Below, piece by piece: positions 18,129-27,030 of a DNA stretch of 61,691 nt. Below the pieces are notes generated by a model. That model was given only the letters and a program-made list of their open reading frames with translations, did no database searches and had not been told where the DNA came from. The position numbers were made by a program, and so were the translations under genes. The stretch is from contig JAIERK010000149.1 of assembly GCA_019746975.1 (NCBI GenBank), positions 1 through 61,691 of the forward strand, written 5' to 3'. How positions within the stretch are numbered: position 1 is the first letter of the stretch; each line of letters begins with the position of its first letter. The DNA comes from Candidatus Obscuribacterales bacterium. GTDB taxonomy: Bacteria; Cyanobacteriota; Vampirovibrionia; Obscuribacterales; Obscuribacteraceae.

Positions 18129-19883
18129 ATGCAAGCAACAAGAAGTACGAAACTTCGCGGGCGTGCGACAGCGCTCGAGGGATGGCGTCTTGTTAATACG
18201 ACCTTATTGTTAGCGATACTTCTGTCGCTGTCACCATGGGCGAAGGCAGCCGACAATACAAATCAGCCGGCCTTGCCGGGCGTGAAATTCACCAAAATTC
18301 AGGACCTCGATCCTAATAAGCAAGGACCCAACAGGCCCATTCGGCAGAAATGGGCGGTTGTGATCGGCATATCCAAGTTCAAAGAAAATCGTCTGGTGTC
18401 CCATGATCCGGTGCTTGACTCATCGGCCAAGGCATTCTACGACTACCTGCTCGATCCGCATGGTGGTCGATTCAGTCAAGACCATGTTCGATTGATCACC
18501 AACTCGAAGGCGACCAAACAGACAATGCTGACCAGCATCGGTTCTCAGTGGCTTGGAGCGCTGGCAAAACCAGATGATCTAGTTGTTGTGTTCGTGAGTA
18601 CCAATAGTTTTCCCACCACCGACGGTGCCTCATATCTTTGCGCATATGATTCCGCCCTGGACAACATATATGGAACTTGCGTCTCGATGAGCGATCTCAT
18701 GGAGACTATCAAGCAAAATGTCAAAGCCGAGAGAATCCTACTTGTGCTTCAAGCAGCACACAGCGGCTCGGCTGAGTTGACTCACGAGAATAGCAATCGC
18801 CCGAAGAACGTTGATCCCAATAAACTAGTTACAGGAAGCGGCTTCATCATCATCTCTTCCAGCAAACCAGACCAGATGAGCTGGAGCAATATCTTTTCGA
18901 CGAATCTCATTTCTGCCTTGAAGGCTAACGACGGTCTGATACCACTCGGTGATGCCTTCGACAAGGCCAGGACGCAAACCGAATACGATACCACTCACGG
19001 TCAGTACACGGCACAACAGACTCCAGTCCTCAAGAGCGACTGGAAAGGTAAGGATCTGATTATTGGTGCTCAGACCGCAGAACAGGCGTCGACAATTCCA
19101 CTCAACGTCGCAGATTTCCTGGCAGCGGAATCTTACTACTTTCGAGCCAACGAGTACGTCACTCAAGGCAAGCTGGATGAGGCAATAGAACAGTACAAAA
19201 AGGCAATCGAGACCGATTCGACATATGCAGATGCGCTCGCCGATCTCGGCGCGGTTTATGCACTCAAGAAACAACCTGAGGAAGCGCTACCCGTTTATCA
19301 AAAGGCAATTGCAGAACGACCGAATGATGCATTGTACCGCGCAAATTATGCAAGAGTGCTCGCTCAGCTGCGACGCACTGAAGAAAGCAAAGCCGAATTG
19401 GAGAAAGCCTATCAGATCAATCCCAAAGACAAAGTAGTGATCACGGCTCTGGCGGGGCTTTTGCTAAAGGAAAAACAAAGCAGCAGCGCAATCAAATACC
19501 TGACGGAAGGAATCGCTGTTTATCCGGACGCGTCAGATCTATACGACCGACTGAGCTTCGCCCATGCACAAGCAGGTAACGTCGCCGAAGCCGTAGTCAA
19601 TGCGCAGAAGGCAGTCGAGCTTGATCCAAAATCTGTGAGCGCCAGGCTGAACTTGGGCTCCACTCTCATGATCGCCGGCAACGTCAATCAGGCTACCAAA
19701 GCGTACATAGAAGCGACAAAGATGGCGCCGCAAGATGCTAACGCACACTATCTGCTAAGCAGAACTTTGGAGAAGACAGGCGATCTCATTGGTGCCAAAG
19801 AAGAGCTTCAAACTTTTATTAAGCTGGTCGATCCCAACGATCCAAGGAAGAAGCCGGCTGAAGAAAAGCTTTCCACCATGTAG
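18129..19883 (+). CDS. Exported pseudo-caspase (peptidase C14 fold) with TPR repeats
   Basis: After an N-terminal hydrophobic segment (about 22-40, SPWAKA site), residues 70-325 follow the bacterial caspase p20 pattern: KWAVVIGISKF, DSSAKAFYDYLLDPHGG, DDLVVVFVS, YLCAYDS and ILLVLQAAHSGSA. The catalytic dyad is missing. SGHG has become STNS (His to Asn159), and DACHSG has become QAAHSG (Asp to Gln208, Cys to Ala210). About six TPRs fill the rest (residues 335-575). The protein is therefore probably a binding scaffold rather than a protease. The start at ATG 18129 has AAGGGA upstream. It follows the hydrolase-DUF4384 gene. Confidence 0.85.
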   Translation: MQATRSTKLRGRATALEGWRLVNTTLLLAILLSLSPWAKAADNTNQPALPGVKFTKIQDLDPNKQGPNRPIRQKWAVVIGISKFKENRLVSHDPVLDSSAKAFYDYLLDPHGGRFSQDHVRLITNSKATKQTMLTSIGSQWLGALAKPDDLVVVFVSTNSFPTTDGASYLCAYDSALDNIYGTCVSMSDLMETIKQNVKAERILLVLQAAHSGSAELTHENSNRPKNVDPNKLVTGSGFIIISSSKPDQMSWSNIFSTNLISALKANDGLIPLGDAFDKARTQTEYDTTHGQYTAQQTPVLKSDWKGKDLIIGAQTAEQASTIPLNVADFLAAESYYFRANEYVTQGKLDEAIEQYKKAIETDSTYADALADLGAVYALKKQPEEALPVYQKAIAERPNDALYRANYARVLAQLRRTEESKAELEKAYQINPKDKVVITALAGLLLKEKQSSSAIKYLTEGIAVYPDASDLYDRLSFAHAQAGNVAEAVVNAQKAVELDPKSVSARLNLGSTLMIAGNVNQATKAYIEATKMAPQDANAHYLLSRTLEKTGDLIGAKEELQTFIKLVDPNDPRKKPAEEKLSTM

Positions 19884-19887
19884 CAGA

Positions 19888-19909
19888 GCGATAGAGAAAT
19901 TCTCATCGC
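19888..19909 (+). terminator. Hairpin after the pseudo-caspase gene
   Basis: GCGAT-A-GAGA pairs with TCTC-ATCGC, nine base pairs with one bulge and a very short loop, starting four bases after the stop. No T-tract follows, so it is a terminator-like or transcript-stabilising hairpin. Confidence 0.35.
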
Positions 19910-19966
19910 GATCCAGACGATACTAGCGTTTTACATAACTAAGTTTAATCAGGTTAACTCACCCGC

Positions 19967-19998
19967 TTGACAATCGGTGTATAGTATTTATCTATAAC
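19967..19998 (+). promoter_or_regulatory. Possible promoter of the bestrophin-like gene
   Basis: A perfect TTGACA (19967-19972) is followed by TATAAC (19993-19998). The 20-base spacer is longer than ideal, so confidence is low. If correct, transcription begins near 20005, which argues against translation from the ATG at 20000. Confidence 0.35.
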
Positions 19999-20074
19999 GA
20001 TGCGTTCGATGACCCTGGTAAGCCCGAATGCATTAGACGCTCCAGTCAGCTGCTACCAAGGGTTACAACTTCAA

Positions 20075-21139
20075 ATGTCAGATATGCAAGAAAACGTTCA
20101 ACGGGTTCAGGCTATTCCCAAGCCTACAGCTCGCTCCACCATGACGCTTCCAAATATGGAGACGGCAAAAGGTGTTCACAGAGCTCTAGGCATCTTTATT
20201 CATCCATTCACTCGGATGCATAAAATCCCGGTGTTCAAGCGCCTCTGGCTCTACTTGACCTTGATGGCGGTCTACTCTGTCGGGGTTACATGGGTCGCCG
20301 ATCAAGGAATTTCGAAACAGATTTTCAAGGAAGCCAGCAATGCTGCGTATATAAGCGCGGTGTTCGGACTTTTGCTCGTCGTCCGCACCAACTCGGCCTA
20401 TGAGCGTTGGTGGGAAGGTCGAAGGCTCTGGGGACAGCTGGTCAACGATTCCCGCAACCTCGCGCTGAAAGCGCAAGCCTACTGTGCCGTACCCGCCCAT
20501 GAGAAGGTGAAGCTCGGCGAACAGATTGTCGCTTTTGCATATGCCCTTAAGCATCATCTCAGAGATTCCAGACCAACGAAGAACCTCCCCGGGATGCCGC
20601 CAATCGAGCAGATTCCCAAAAGCTATCACCTGCCTTCGCAGGTGTCTTTGAGATTGTATGAAACGGTCAATTCCTGGCGTTTGAAGAATCAAATTTCAGA
20701 GATGGGTCTATTAATTCTCGACCCGCATCTCAGAGCTTTCATGGACGTTTCAGGAGCCTGCGAAAGAATTAAAACAACTCCCCTGGCTGTTTCTTATCGC
20801 GCATTCATGCGACAGGGCATCGCGCTCAACCTCGTTATCATGCCGTGGATCGTCGGTCCGCAGCTCGACAGCTGGATAAGTCTGCCACTGATCCTAGTGG
20901 CATCTTATTTCCTGGTCGGTCTCGAGCTCATCGCTGAGGACATCGAAGATCCGTTCGGTCTTGATGGAGACGACTTACCGCTTGATTCGATTTGCGCCAA
21001 CATCCAGAAGTCAATCACGGAAATTTCGGCATCATCGATTGTCAAAGATGTGGAAACCGGACTTGACTTCGACCCGTTGAAATACACAAAGTCGATCAAA
21101 GCTGTCCATGTAGATCCACTCAAGCTCGAAGAAGACTAG
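20075..21139 (+). CDS. Bestrophin-like (RFP-TM) anion channel family protein
   Basis: The family signatures are clear: LLVVRTNSAYERWWEGRRLWG after the first membrane segments, and AEDIEDPFGLDGDDLPLD near the end of the membrane region. Hydrophobic stretches near FKRLWLYLTLMAVYSVGV, AAYISAVFGLLLVV, GIALNLVIMPWIVGP and LPLILVASYFLVGLELIA form the four core helices. Bestrophins are pentameric channels for chloride or other anions. I start it at ATG 20075 (MSDMQ) because a putative promoter ends just before the alternative ATG at 20000; the longer form adds 25 residues. It is convergent with the GGDEF-fold gene. Confidence 0.85.
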   Translation: MSDMQENVQRVQAIPKPTARSTMTLPNMETAKGVHRALGIFIHPFTRMHKIPVFKRLWLYLTLMAVYSVGVTWVADQGISKQIFKEASNAAYISAVFGLLLVVRTNSAYERWWEGRRLWGQLVNDSRNLALKAQAYCAVPAHEKVKLGEQIVAFAYALKHHLRDSRPTKNLPGMPPIEQIPKSYHLPSQVSLRLYETVNSWRLKNQISEMGLLILDPHLRAFMDVSGACERIKTTPLAVSYRAFMRQGIALNLVIMPWIVGPQLDSWISLPLILVASYFLVGLELIAEDIEDPFGLDGDDLPLDSICANIQKSITEISASSIVKDVETGLDFDPLKYTKSIKAVHVDPLKLEED

Positions 21140-21145
21140 AGCCCG

Positions 21146-21832
21146 CTAGATTAAAGCAACCGTATTGCCCTGTGTAATCGAGTTCTTGAGCGCCTCGATA
21201 GCTCGAGCAACCATATAGTCGGCTGATTTATCTTCGGCACCGAGATTGGTGCCGCCCACGCTCACCGTAAACGAAAAGCTCTTCTTATTGTGGGCTACGT
21301 TATGCTCTTCCATCTTTGTACGCAGACGCTCTGCTGCTATCTCGACGCCTGGTGCCGGTGTCTCCGGCAGTATCACGCCAAAGGTATCGTCTCGGCATCG
21401 GCCTGCGATATCAACATCGCGGATGGAGCCTAAAAGGATTCGGCCGGTGCTCAAAATTACCGAGTGTTCGAGCTGCAGTCCATGCTGCTGCGAAATCTCA
21501 TGCAGTCCGTCTATTGTCACGAGTAACAATGCCAACTCACGCTCATAACGACGCGCGCGACGAAGTTCGTAATTCAATCTCTTATAAAAGGTCCAGAAAT
21601 TGTAGGACGTTAGGTCGAGCAGCGCTCTTCGCTCAACCTCATCGTCAGAGAGATCCGTGTCTTCTATGCAACGGTCTGCAAAAAGTTTTGATTCCTCTTT
21701 GGGAATTTCAAACTCTATCGTCGCGTCACCGCCCCCGGTCCAGGGAAATTTGTTTTGGGAGGCTCGACGCTCGGCGAGGCGCTGCTGAAACAACGCCTCG
21801 CGCCTGTAACTCTCTTCATCACGTTCACTCAT
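21146..21832 (-). CDS. Degenerate GGDEF-domain protein with retained I-site motif
   Basis: The 228-residue protein has a charged N-terminal region and a GGDEF fold from about residue 75 (LNYELRRARRYERELALLLVTIDGL). The signature is changed. R145-C-R147-D148-D149-T150-F151 stands where diguanylate cyclases have R-Y-G-G-D-E-F, so cyclase activity is unlikely. R138-D-V-D141 lies exactly five residues before it and fits the RxxD allosteric site that binds c-di-GMP. A receptor role is therefore plausible. The ATG overlaps the stop of the upstream lipoprotein gene (ATGA), so the pair is translationally coupled. No transmembrane segment is seen. Confidence 0.8.
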   Translation of the reverse strand: MSERDEESYRREALFQQRLAERRASQNKFPWTGGGDATIEFEIPKEESKLFADRCIEDTDLSDDEVERRALLDLTSYNFWTFYKRLNYELRRARRYERELALLLVTIDGLHEISQQHGLQLEHSVILSTGRILLGSIRDVDIAGRCRDDTFGVILPETPAPGVEIAAERLRTKMEEHNVAHNKKSFSFTVSVGGTNLGAEDKSADYMVARAIEALKNSITQGNTVALI

Positions 21833-22461
21833 TTGTCTGATTTATCCTCTTCGCTCTCTGCCCACTTAACGTATTCACCGCTGAACGAACCCGGCGTCTT
21901 CTCGTCTTCCATGTAATTGAAGACCATATCCTGCTCCTTGTAGTGAGCAAGAACTGCAGCAGAATTGACTTGCTCTGGGTGGACCTGCTCATAGGCTCTC
22001 CAAAACAGCTCTGAAGCATCGAGTAGCGATTCGTAAATCCATTGAATCTTTTTCTTTTTGTTCTCTTTATCAAACGACTGCCTGGAATCAGACTTAATCC
22101 AGAACTCGTGCGCGAACTTTGCTCGCGTTGAGTATGGGATATAAGAATTTACGTCCTGAGCCAAGTTTTCCTTCGTCGACTCCAGCATTTTCTCGTAAGC
22201 GATTGCAAATTCGGCCTTACCTTTTGGGCTCACTCCGGCATAGCCGGTCTTCAATACCCTCGCATTCCGACCGCAAATCCAGGCTTCTTCCAGACCATGG
22301 TCGGCACGCTCGGCAATACTCTCGATCTTCTGCTTGATGGTTGCCACATCCTTTGCACGAGCCTCTTCGGTCAGGTTGCTGACTGCCGGAGGCGAAGGGA
22401 GTGAGCCGCCGCAATTAGACAAGAGCAACGAAAATAAAATGAGAACGGTTATACGCAGCAT
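21829..22461 (-). CDS. Putative lipoprotein
   Basis: Start at ATG 22461 (MLRITV), with AGG eight bases upstream, giving 210 residues. The N-terminus (LRITVLILFSLLLSNCGGS) looks like a lipoprotein signal. Cys18 is preceded by Asn rather than the usual Gly, Ala or Ser, so lipidation is likely but not certain. The mature part is helical, highly charged and rich in Lys/Glu, with Trp and Tyr in EFWIKS and FWRAYEQVHPEQV. No family is recognised. It overlaps the degenerate GGDEF gene by four bases, which links an envelope protein to a possible c-di-GMP sensor. Confidence 0.65.
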   Translation of the reverse strand: MLRITVLILFSLLLSNCGGSLPSPPAVSNLTEEARAKDVATIKQKIESIAERADHGLEEAWICGRNARVLKTGYAGVSPKGKAEFAIAYEKMLESTKENLAQDVNSYIPYSTRAKFAHEFWIKSDSRQSFDKENKKKKIQWIYESLLDASELFWRAYEQVHPEQVNSAAVLAHYKEQDMVFNYMEDEKTPGSFSGEYVKWAESEEDKSDK

Positions 22462-22576
22462 CCCAAAGACCTGACCGGCGGCGAGCAATATGGATTATAT
22501 AGACTTCTCCTGCCAGCAAGCAAAAGAGAGGTTAAAGGTCCCAATTTAGCCCAAGTCAAGATGCTAAAATCGGACG

Positions 22577-22606
22577 CCCCTGAGACCGGTCTCGAGGGGA
22601 TACAAT
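22577..22606 (+). promoter_or_regulatory. Palindrome GAGACCGGTCTC with flanking CCCC/GGGG arms next to a -10-like TACAAT
   Basis: GAGACCGGTCTC (22582-22593) is a perfect 12-base palindrome, extended outward by CCCCT and AGGGG with one extra base. TACAAT follows at 22601-22606, 40 bases before the ATG of the S1-like gene. It could be an operator or an RNA hairpin in the leader. No good -35 box is present. Confidence 0.35.
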
Positions 22607-22645
22607 AGAAGCCGCGATGGGTGAAAACCCCGTTTTTGGTTGACA

Positions 22646-23638
22646 ATGAGCGAAGAATCTAAAGATAAGCTGCAATTGAAGGCGGGACAGAGCGTCCTCT
22701 GCAGGGTTGATGCACCCGAGCCAGGCGGATATGCAGCCACCATTCTCAATTTTGAGCTGGGAGCCTTTCTGCCCAGCCGCGAAGAGCTCAATATCGGGCA
22801 GACAGTTCCTGCTACATTCGTCTGCATGACGAAAGATCGGGCACTGATGACCTTCGCTTATATGATAGGCACCACAGAGCGGGTCCAGTTCGGCTTGCCT
22901 AGCGAGGAAGAGACCGCTTTTGCCGTCTGGGCAGACTCTTACCCACGCAACTTCCGCCTCCGAAGAGCTGTCGACATTATCATGCCGAGCCTGACCGGAA
23001 AGCTCAACCATGCCGTTAAATGCGGCGACTATGACATTCGTCAGCTTCTGACCGATATCGAAGCTAGTGAGCTCACAGGATGTATAAAAGCCGAGTCGAG
23101 TGAACTGCTGTCCCGCTCGGCAGCACTGCTTTACAAGGGCAGAGTGGTAGGCTGCATCTACGGTCGAAAGCCGCAGCCCCAGATGCAGGTTCTCGAGCAA
23201 TCGCTCAAGGCGATGTTGCAGGATCTGATGCACAAGTCAACTGAAATGCACGTATATGAGCTTCCGGAAGAGGTGGTCATATCGATGTCGGCACTGTTCC
23301 TCGGCATTCCGCTTGGGGAAAGCGATCAGGAAAAGGCTCCGCCGAGTAGCTACATAAAATCGTTACTAGACTCTCTCCAGACAAAAAGGGAGACAGCATG
23401 TGTAATGGTTTCCAGCCAGGATCGACCATCGCGTTGTCTCGGCTTTCTCCACGAAGGGCACAGTTACGGCTCTTATTCAATCGTAGAGCAGACGTTCGAT
23501 TCGACAAGCATCCAACCACTGGTCAGCCTGGTCGAAGATTCGGTGGATGCTCAAATCAATGCCTTCCTGCTGCCGAAGGAAATGACCTCGCAATCAGTGG
23601 TTTACGGTTACTCCTTCGCAACTTTTTCGAAAAACTGA
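22646..23638 (+). CDS. Hypothetical protein with S1-like N-terminus
   Basis: The 330-residue protein starts at ATG 22646 (MSEES); no ribosome-binding site is seen. Residues about 10-75 (GQSVLCRVDAPEPGGY, LGAFLPSREEL, IGQTVPATFVCM) have the spacing of an S1 RNA-binding domain. The middle (about 140-185, LLTDIEASELTGCIKAESS and GRVVGCIYGRK) resembles the DUF4388/PATAN-type fold, which senses and relays signals in other bacteria. Both matches are by eye and weak. The C-terminal 120 residues are unassigned. It is divergent from the lipoprotein/GGDEF pair, so a shared signalling function is possible. Confidence 0.55.
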   Translation: MSEESKDKLQLKAGQSVLCRVDAPEPGGYAATILNFELGAFLPSREELNIGQTVPATFVCMTKDRALMTFAYMIGTTERVQFGLPSEEETAFAVWADSYPRNFRLRRAVDIIMPSLTGKLNHAVKCGDYDIRQLLTDIEASELTGCIKAESSELLSRSAALLYKGRVVGCIYGRKPQPQMQVLEQSLKAMLQDLMHKSTEMHVYELPEEVVISMSALFLGIPLGESDQEKAPPSSYIKSLLDSLQTKRETACVMVSSQDRPSRCLGFLHEGHSYGSYSIVEQTFDSTSIQPLVSLVEDSVDAQINAFLLPKEMTSQSVVYGYSFATFSKN

Positions 23639-23773
23639 TTCATTACGAATCCACTAAATAAGCTCTGAGGGGCTGGATATTATCTCTTCGATGTAGTAAA
23701 TCTGTTGGCTGATCTGCGCAGAACAAATGCGTTTTAACCTTCGGCTCGAACGGGCGGAAGAGGAGAGGAAACA

Positions 23774-25951
23774 TTGAGTCAAGTATTGAAACAGCAGGAC
23801 GTGACCCTGGGTGTGTGGGGAGATGAGATGCGGCTTTCGCTAAGAGCCTCAGGAGTGGCGGTTTTGTCGCTCGACGCTGGCTCCGTTAACGCGCTATCGA
23901 ATCGGGTTATCGATTATTTCTCCGCCGCGCTTGACTTCATTGCGTCCGAGCCCAGCATCAAAGCCGTGATCTTTTCATCAGAGAAGAAAAACATATTCAT
24001 CGCAGGAGCGGACATTCGCGAGATCGTCAAGATCGACGTGCTGTCTGAGGCTAGTGCGTTGTCGGCAAAAGGGCATTCTGTCCTCAAAAAGGTCACCGAA
24101 CTTAAGATACCCACGGTCGCAGCTATCGACGGAATCTGCCTGGGCGGCGGACTCGAGCTCGTGCTCTGCTGCGACAAGCGGGTTGCAACCAGCAATATCA
24201 AGACTAAGATCGGTCTGCCGGAGGTCAACATCGGTTTGATACCAGGACTGGGCGGCACGCAGCGCCTGCCTCGAATGATCGGTGTAAAGCCAGCGGTGGA
24301 ACTCATTCTTTCCGGAGAGCCACTTGATGCAGAGCTCGCATTGGCAGCCGGAATAGTAGACAAAATTGTCGTTTCGAATTTGCTCGATGCCTCGGAAGAG
24401 GTAGCCCTGGGAATGATCGCATCGAAATTCGATCGTTCAACATTTGCCCAGGAGCGCGAAAAATCCGCTGAGGAAAAAGATGGCGGGTATGAAAAACGAC
24501 TCTCCATCCTGAAGATGTCGGACCGAATGATTCGAATTAGAACTCGCGGACTGGTGCCTGCTCCCCGCCGCGCCATCGAAGTCATCGAGTACGGGCTTGT
24601 CAACGGTCTCGAAGCTGGAATAAATAGAGAGATTGAAGTCTTTGCCGAGCTCGCAGTTTCGGCTATGGCAAAAAATATGATCAACTTCTACATCTCGCAG
24701 GAGATGGCAGTACAGACAGCGCTTCGCACGATGGAGCATGCCGACCGTGTAACCACCTGCGGTATCATCGGCAGCGGCACGATGGGCTTGGAGATTGCAG
24801 ACATCGCACTTCAAAAGGGAATCAACGTCCTGGTCAAAGGAAGCAGCCCGGAGAAGTCGGCTTCGGCCGTCCAATGGCTCAACAAGCGTGCCGAATCACG
24901 ATTAGATGGTAAAACGGCGGACGAAGCGATTTTGCCGGCATCCGTCGAAGCTGCGGACTTGAATGATGATCTCCGTCCGGCTCAATTGATCATTGAAGCA
25001 GTACCGGAAGATACAGACCTGAAGAACAAGGTCATCTTCGAAGTGGCAAGGGCGGTGCCTCCCGGTTGCATCATAGCCAGCAATACGTCTTCTTTTGCAA
25101 TCTCGAATCTCTCTCAGTTCAGTAACAAACCAGAGCGTGTCTTGGGTTTACACTTCTTCAATCCGGTCGATCGAATGCCGCTCGTGGAAGTAGTTACTCA
25201 TGAGCGAACCGATGCTGAAGTGTTGAAAACAGCAATTGCATTCGCAGCGCAACTCGGAAAGATTCCGGTCACTGTCAAAGACAGTCCCGGTTTTCTCGTC
25301 AATCGCCTGCTCACACACTTCATGGCTGAGGCAGCACGTCTTTGCGATGACGGAATGCCGCTCAACTGGGTCGACGATACCGCTACACAGTTCGGCATGC
25401 CAATTGGACCATTCTGCCTGTTCGACGAATTAGGTTGGGAATTGAGCAGTCGCGTTTGCCATCTGATGCATGAAAAATTTGGTCAAAGATATCTGCCACC
25501 AATCATGCTCAATAACATTATGCCTTACGGACTGCGCGGCAAAGACGGTGGCGGTCTCTATCTCTGGGACGACAAAGGCAAAAGGTTAGAGGAAAATGTC
25601 GAATTCCTCACGAAAGTCAACATCACAGTCTCCAAAGAGAAGCCGGATGAAGCGACCACTACTCTAATTAGGGATAGGCTTTTTCTACCGATGGTCGATG
25701 AAGCGAGTCGTTGTCTTGAAGAAAAGATTGTTCGCAAAGCCCGAGACATCGATCTGGCGCTCGTGCTTGGCGTCGCATTTCCTCGCTTCCGTGGCGGGTT
25801 GCTTCGCTGGGCTGACGATCTCGGGCTAGACTATGTCGTAGACAGACTCAATGAGATCTACACCAAGTACAAACCGGCCCGCGAAGTGGGCGGTTATTTG
25901 ATGAACCTTAAAAAAGAGGGACGTCGTTTCTATGGTTTTAGCAACAACTGA
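23774..25951 (+). CDS. fadJ: Fatty-acid oxidation multifunctional enzyme: enoyl-CoA hydratase / 3-hydroxyacyl-CoA dehydrogenase
   Basis: The start is TTG 23774 with GAGAGGA upstream. The N-terminal crotonase domain (about 1-200) has the oxyanion-hole segment IFIAGADIRE and both catalytic-type glutamates, in DGICLGGGLELVL and IGLPEVNIGLIPGLGG. The dehydrogenase follows with the NAD site CGIIGSGTMGLEIA (about 325), LHFFNPVDRMPLVEVV, and a C-terminal 3HCDH domain. At 725 residues it matches FadJ/FadB-type alpha subunits. It hydrates 2-enoyl-CoA and oxidises the 3-hydroxyacyl-CoA in beta-oxidation. The thiolase partner is not next to it. The downstream gene begins 15 bases later. Confidence 0.93.
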   Translation: MSQVLKQQDVTLGVWGDEMRLSLRASGVAVLSLDAGSVNALSNRVIDYFSAALDFIASEPSIKAVIFSSEKKNIFIAGADIREIVKIDVLSEASALSAKGHSVLKKVTELKIPTVAAIDGICLGGGLELVLCCDKRVATSNIKTKIGLPEVNIGLIPGLGGTQRLPRMIGVKPAVELILSGEPLDAELALAAGIVDKIVVSNLLDASEEVALGMIASKFDRSTFAQEREKSAEEKDGGYEKRLSILKMSDRMIRIRTRGLVPAPRRAIEVIEYGLVNGLEAGINREIEVFAELAVSAMAKNMINFYISQEMAVQTALRTMEHADRVTTCGIIGSGTMGLEIADIALQKGINVLVKGSSPEKSASAVQWLNKRAESRLDGKTADEAILPASVEAADLNDDLRPAQLIIEAVPEDTDLKNKVIFEVARAVPPGCIIASNTSSFAISNLSQFSNKPERVLGLHFFNPVDRMPLVEVVTHERTDAEVLKTAIAFAAQLGKIPVTVKDSPGFLVNRLLTHFMAEAARLCDDGMPLNWVDDTATQFGMPIGPFCLFDELGWELSSRVCHLMHEKFGQRYLPPIMLNNIMPYGLRGKDGGGLYLWDDKGKRLEENVEFLTKVNITVSKEKPDEATTTLIRDRLFLPMVDEASRCLEEKIVRKARDIDLALVLGVAFPRFRGGLLRWADDLGLDYVVDRLNEIYTKYKPAREVGGYLMNLKKEGRRFYGFSNN

Positions 25952-25966
25952 TGAAACAGAAACTCT

Positions 25967-26869
25967 ATGGCATTCGTTGACGACACTCAAAGATCCGCAC
26001 TCCTCAGCAAAGCGGTAGAGGCCCTAGGCAGCAGCGATAACGCCTATTCGGCTGAACTTTATCGCGACATCGTTCAGACAATAACCAGGCTATGCAACAA
26101 GAATCAGAAAGAGATTGCCAACGAACTTCAACAACTGGCAAAATCCATTGAAGAGTTAGGCAAAGTTGGCGAAGCATTCGAGTTCAAGCAACGAACTTGT
26201 GCGGTTATGTTGGAATTGAGCATGGAAGATAGACGAAGGGCAAAACTCGGGATGCCTTCACCGCCGGTGACAACAATGCACCACGGCAGTAGCACGGGTG
26301 GTGGGCTCGTCCAAACTACAGAGCCGAACTCGGGTATAGACGCCGCTCCAAGCCTGCCAAGTCCCTCAACGCTCCGAGTTGGAGTGGACACTATCGAACT
26401 CGAGCCATTCAACAGAGAAGCGCAAGCGACTTCCGGCGACACCGTACCAAGCGGCACTACCAGCGATACTGGACTTCCTTTCATAAGCGTAGAATACCTT
26501 TACGTCGGCAGCAATGATTACGAACGGGATCTGGCCTTTTATAAGGATGTCCTTCTGGCACAGGAAGTCTGGAAATTCGATCGCTTCGGTTCTCGTATAA
26601 CGGCTTTCAGCCTCTCTGCCGGTCCTCTGATTCTACTTGCGGACTCTCGGCGAGGTCCGAGCTGCCAACCGGTTTTTCGAGTTCAAGATCTGGCGACTTG
26701 TGCCCGTGAACTTGGTCAACGAGGCTGGAAGCCTTCGGCTGGACCGTTCGGTACACCAAACGGCGAAGCCTATAGCTTTGAAGATCCCAGCGGTAACAAA
26801 TTCGCGATTTTTCAGGTTGACGAGACCAGTACGGACCGAGCCTATTACGATCCGACCGAAGGAGAATAG
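25967..26869 (+). CDS. VOC (glyoxalase-fold) domain protein with helical N-terminus
   Basis: The 300-residue protein has a helical N-terminal part (about 1-90, TPR-like) and a disordered Ser/Thr/Pro linker (about 95-165). The C-terminal VOC domain (about 168-290) shows FISVEYLYVGSNDYERDLAFYKDVL and ends with YSFEDPSGNKFAIFQ. The usual metal-ligand positions of glyoxalases look replaced (no His in the first strand, Ala near the last), so a binding rather than catalytic role is possible. It starts 15 bases after fadJ and is likely cotranscribed with it. Confidence 0.7.
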   Translation: MAFVDDTQRSALLSKAVEALGSSDNAYSAELYRDIVQTITRLCNKNQKEIANELQQLAKSIEELGKVGEAFEFKQRTCAVMLELSMEDRRRAKLGMPSPPVTTMHHGSSTGGGLVQTTEPNSGIDAAPSLPSPSTLRVGVDTIELEPFNREAQATSGDTVPSGTTSDTGLPFISVEYLYVGSNDYERDLAFYKDVLLAQEVWKFDRFGSRITAFSLSAGPLILLADSRRGPSCQPVFRVQDLATCARELGQRGWKPSAGPFGTPNGEAYSFEDPSGNKFAIFQVDETSTDRAYYDPTEGE

Positions 26870-26997
26870 CGACCACTTATGATATTGCAGACTGCAATTG
26901 CACCTTCGACGCCCCGAAGTCGGTTGCTGGTGCGGTATTTGAGTGCCATAGCTGCAAAAGGTCCCGGGCATGATTAGATAGTCACGAGGTGCACGGG

Positions 26998-27003
26998 TAT
27001 AAT
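26998..27003 (+). promoter_or_regulatory. Consensus -10 box TATAAT
   Basis: A perfect TATAAT lies 27 bases upstream of the ATG at 27031. No good -35 hexamer is found at 16-18 bases. The position suits a promoter for the following gene with a leader of about 20 bases. Confidence 0.4.
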
Positions 27004-27030
27004 GGATCGCGACTGGGTGCGGGGGTTCCA

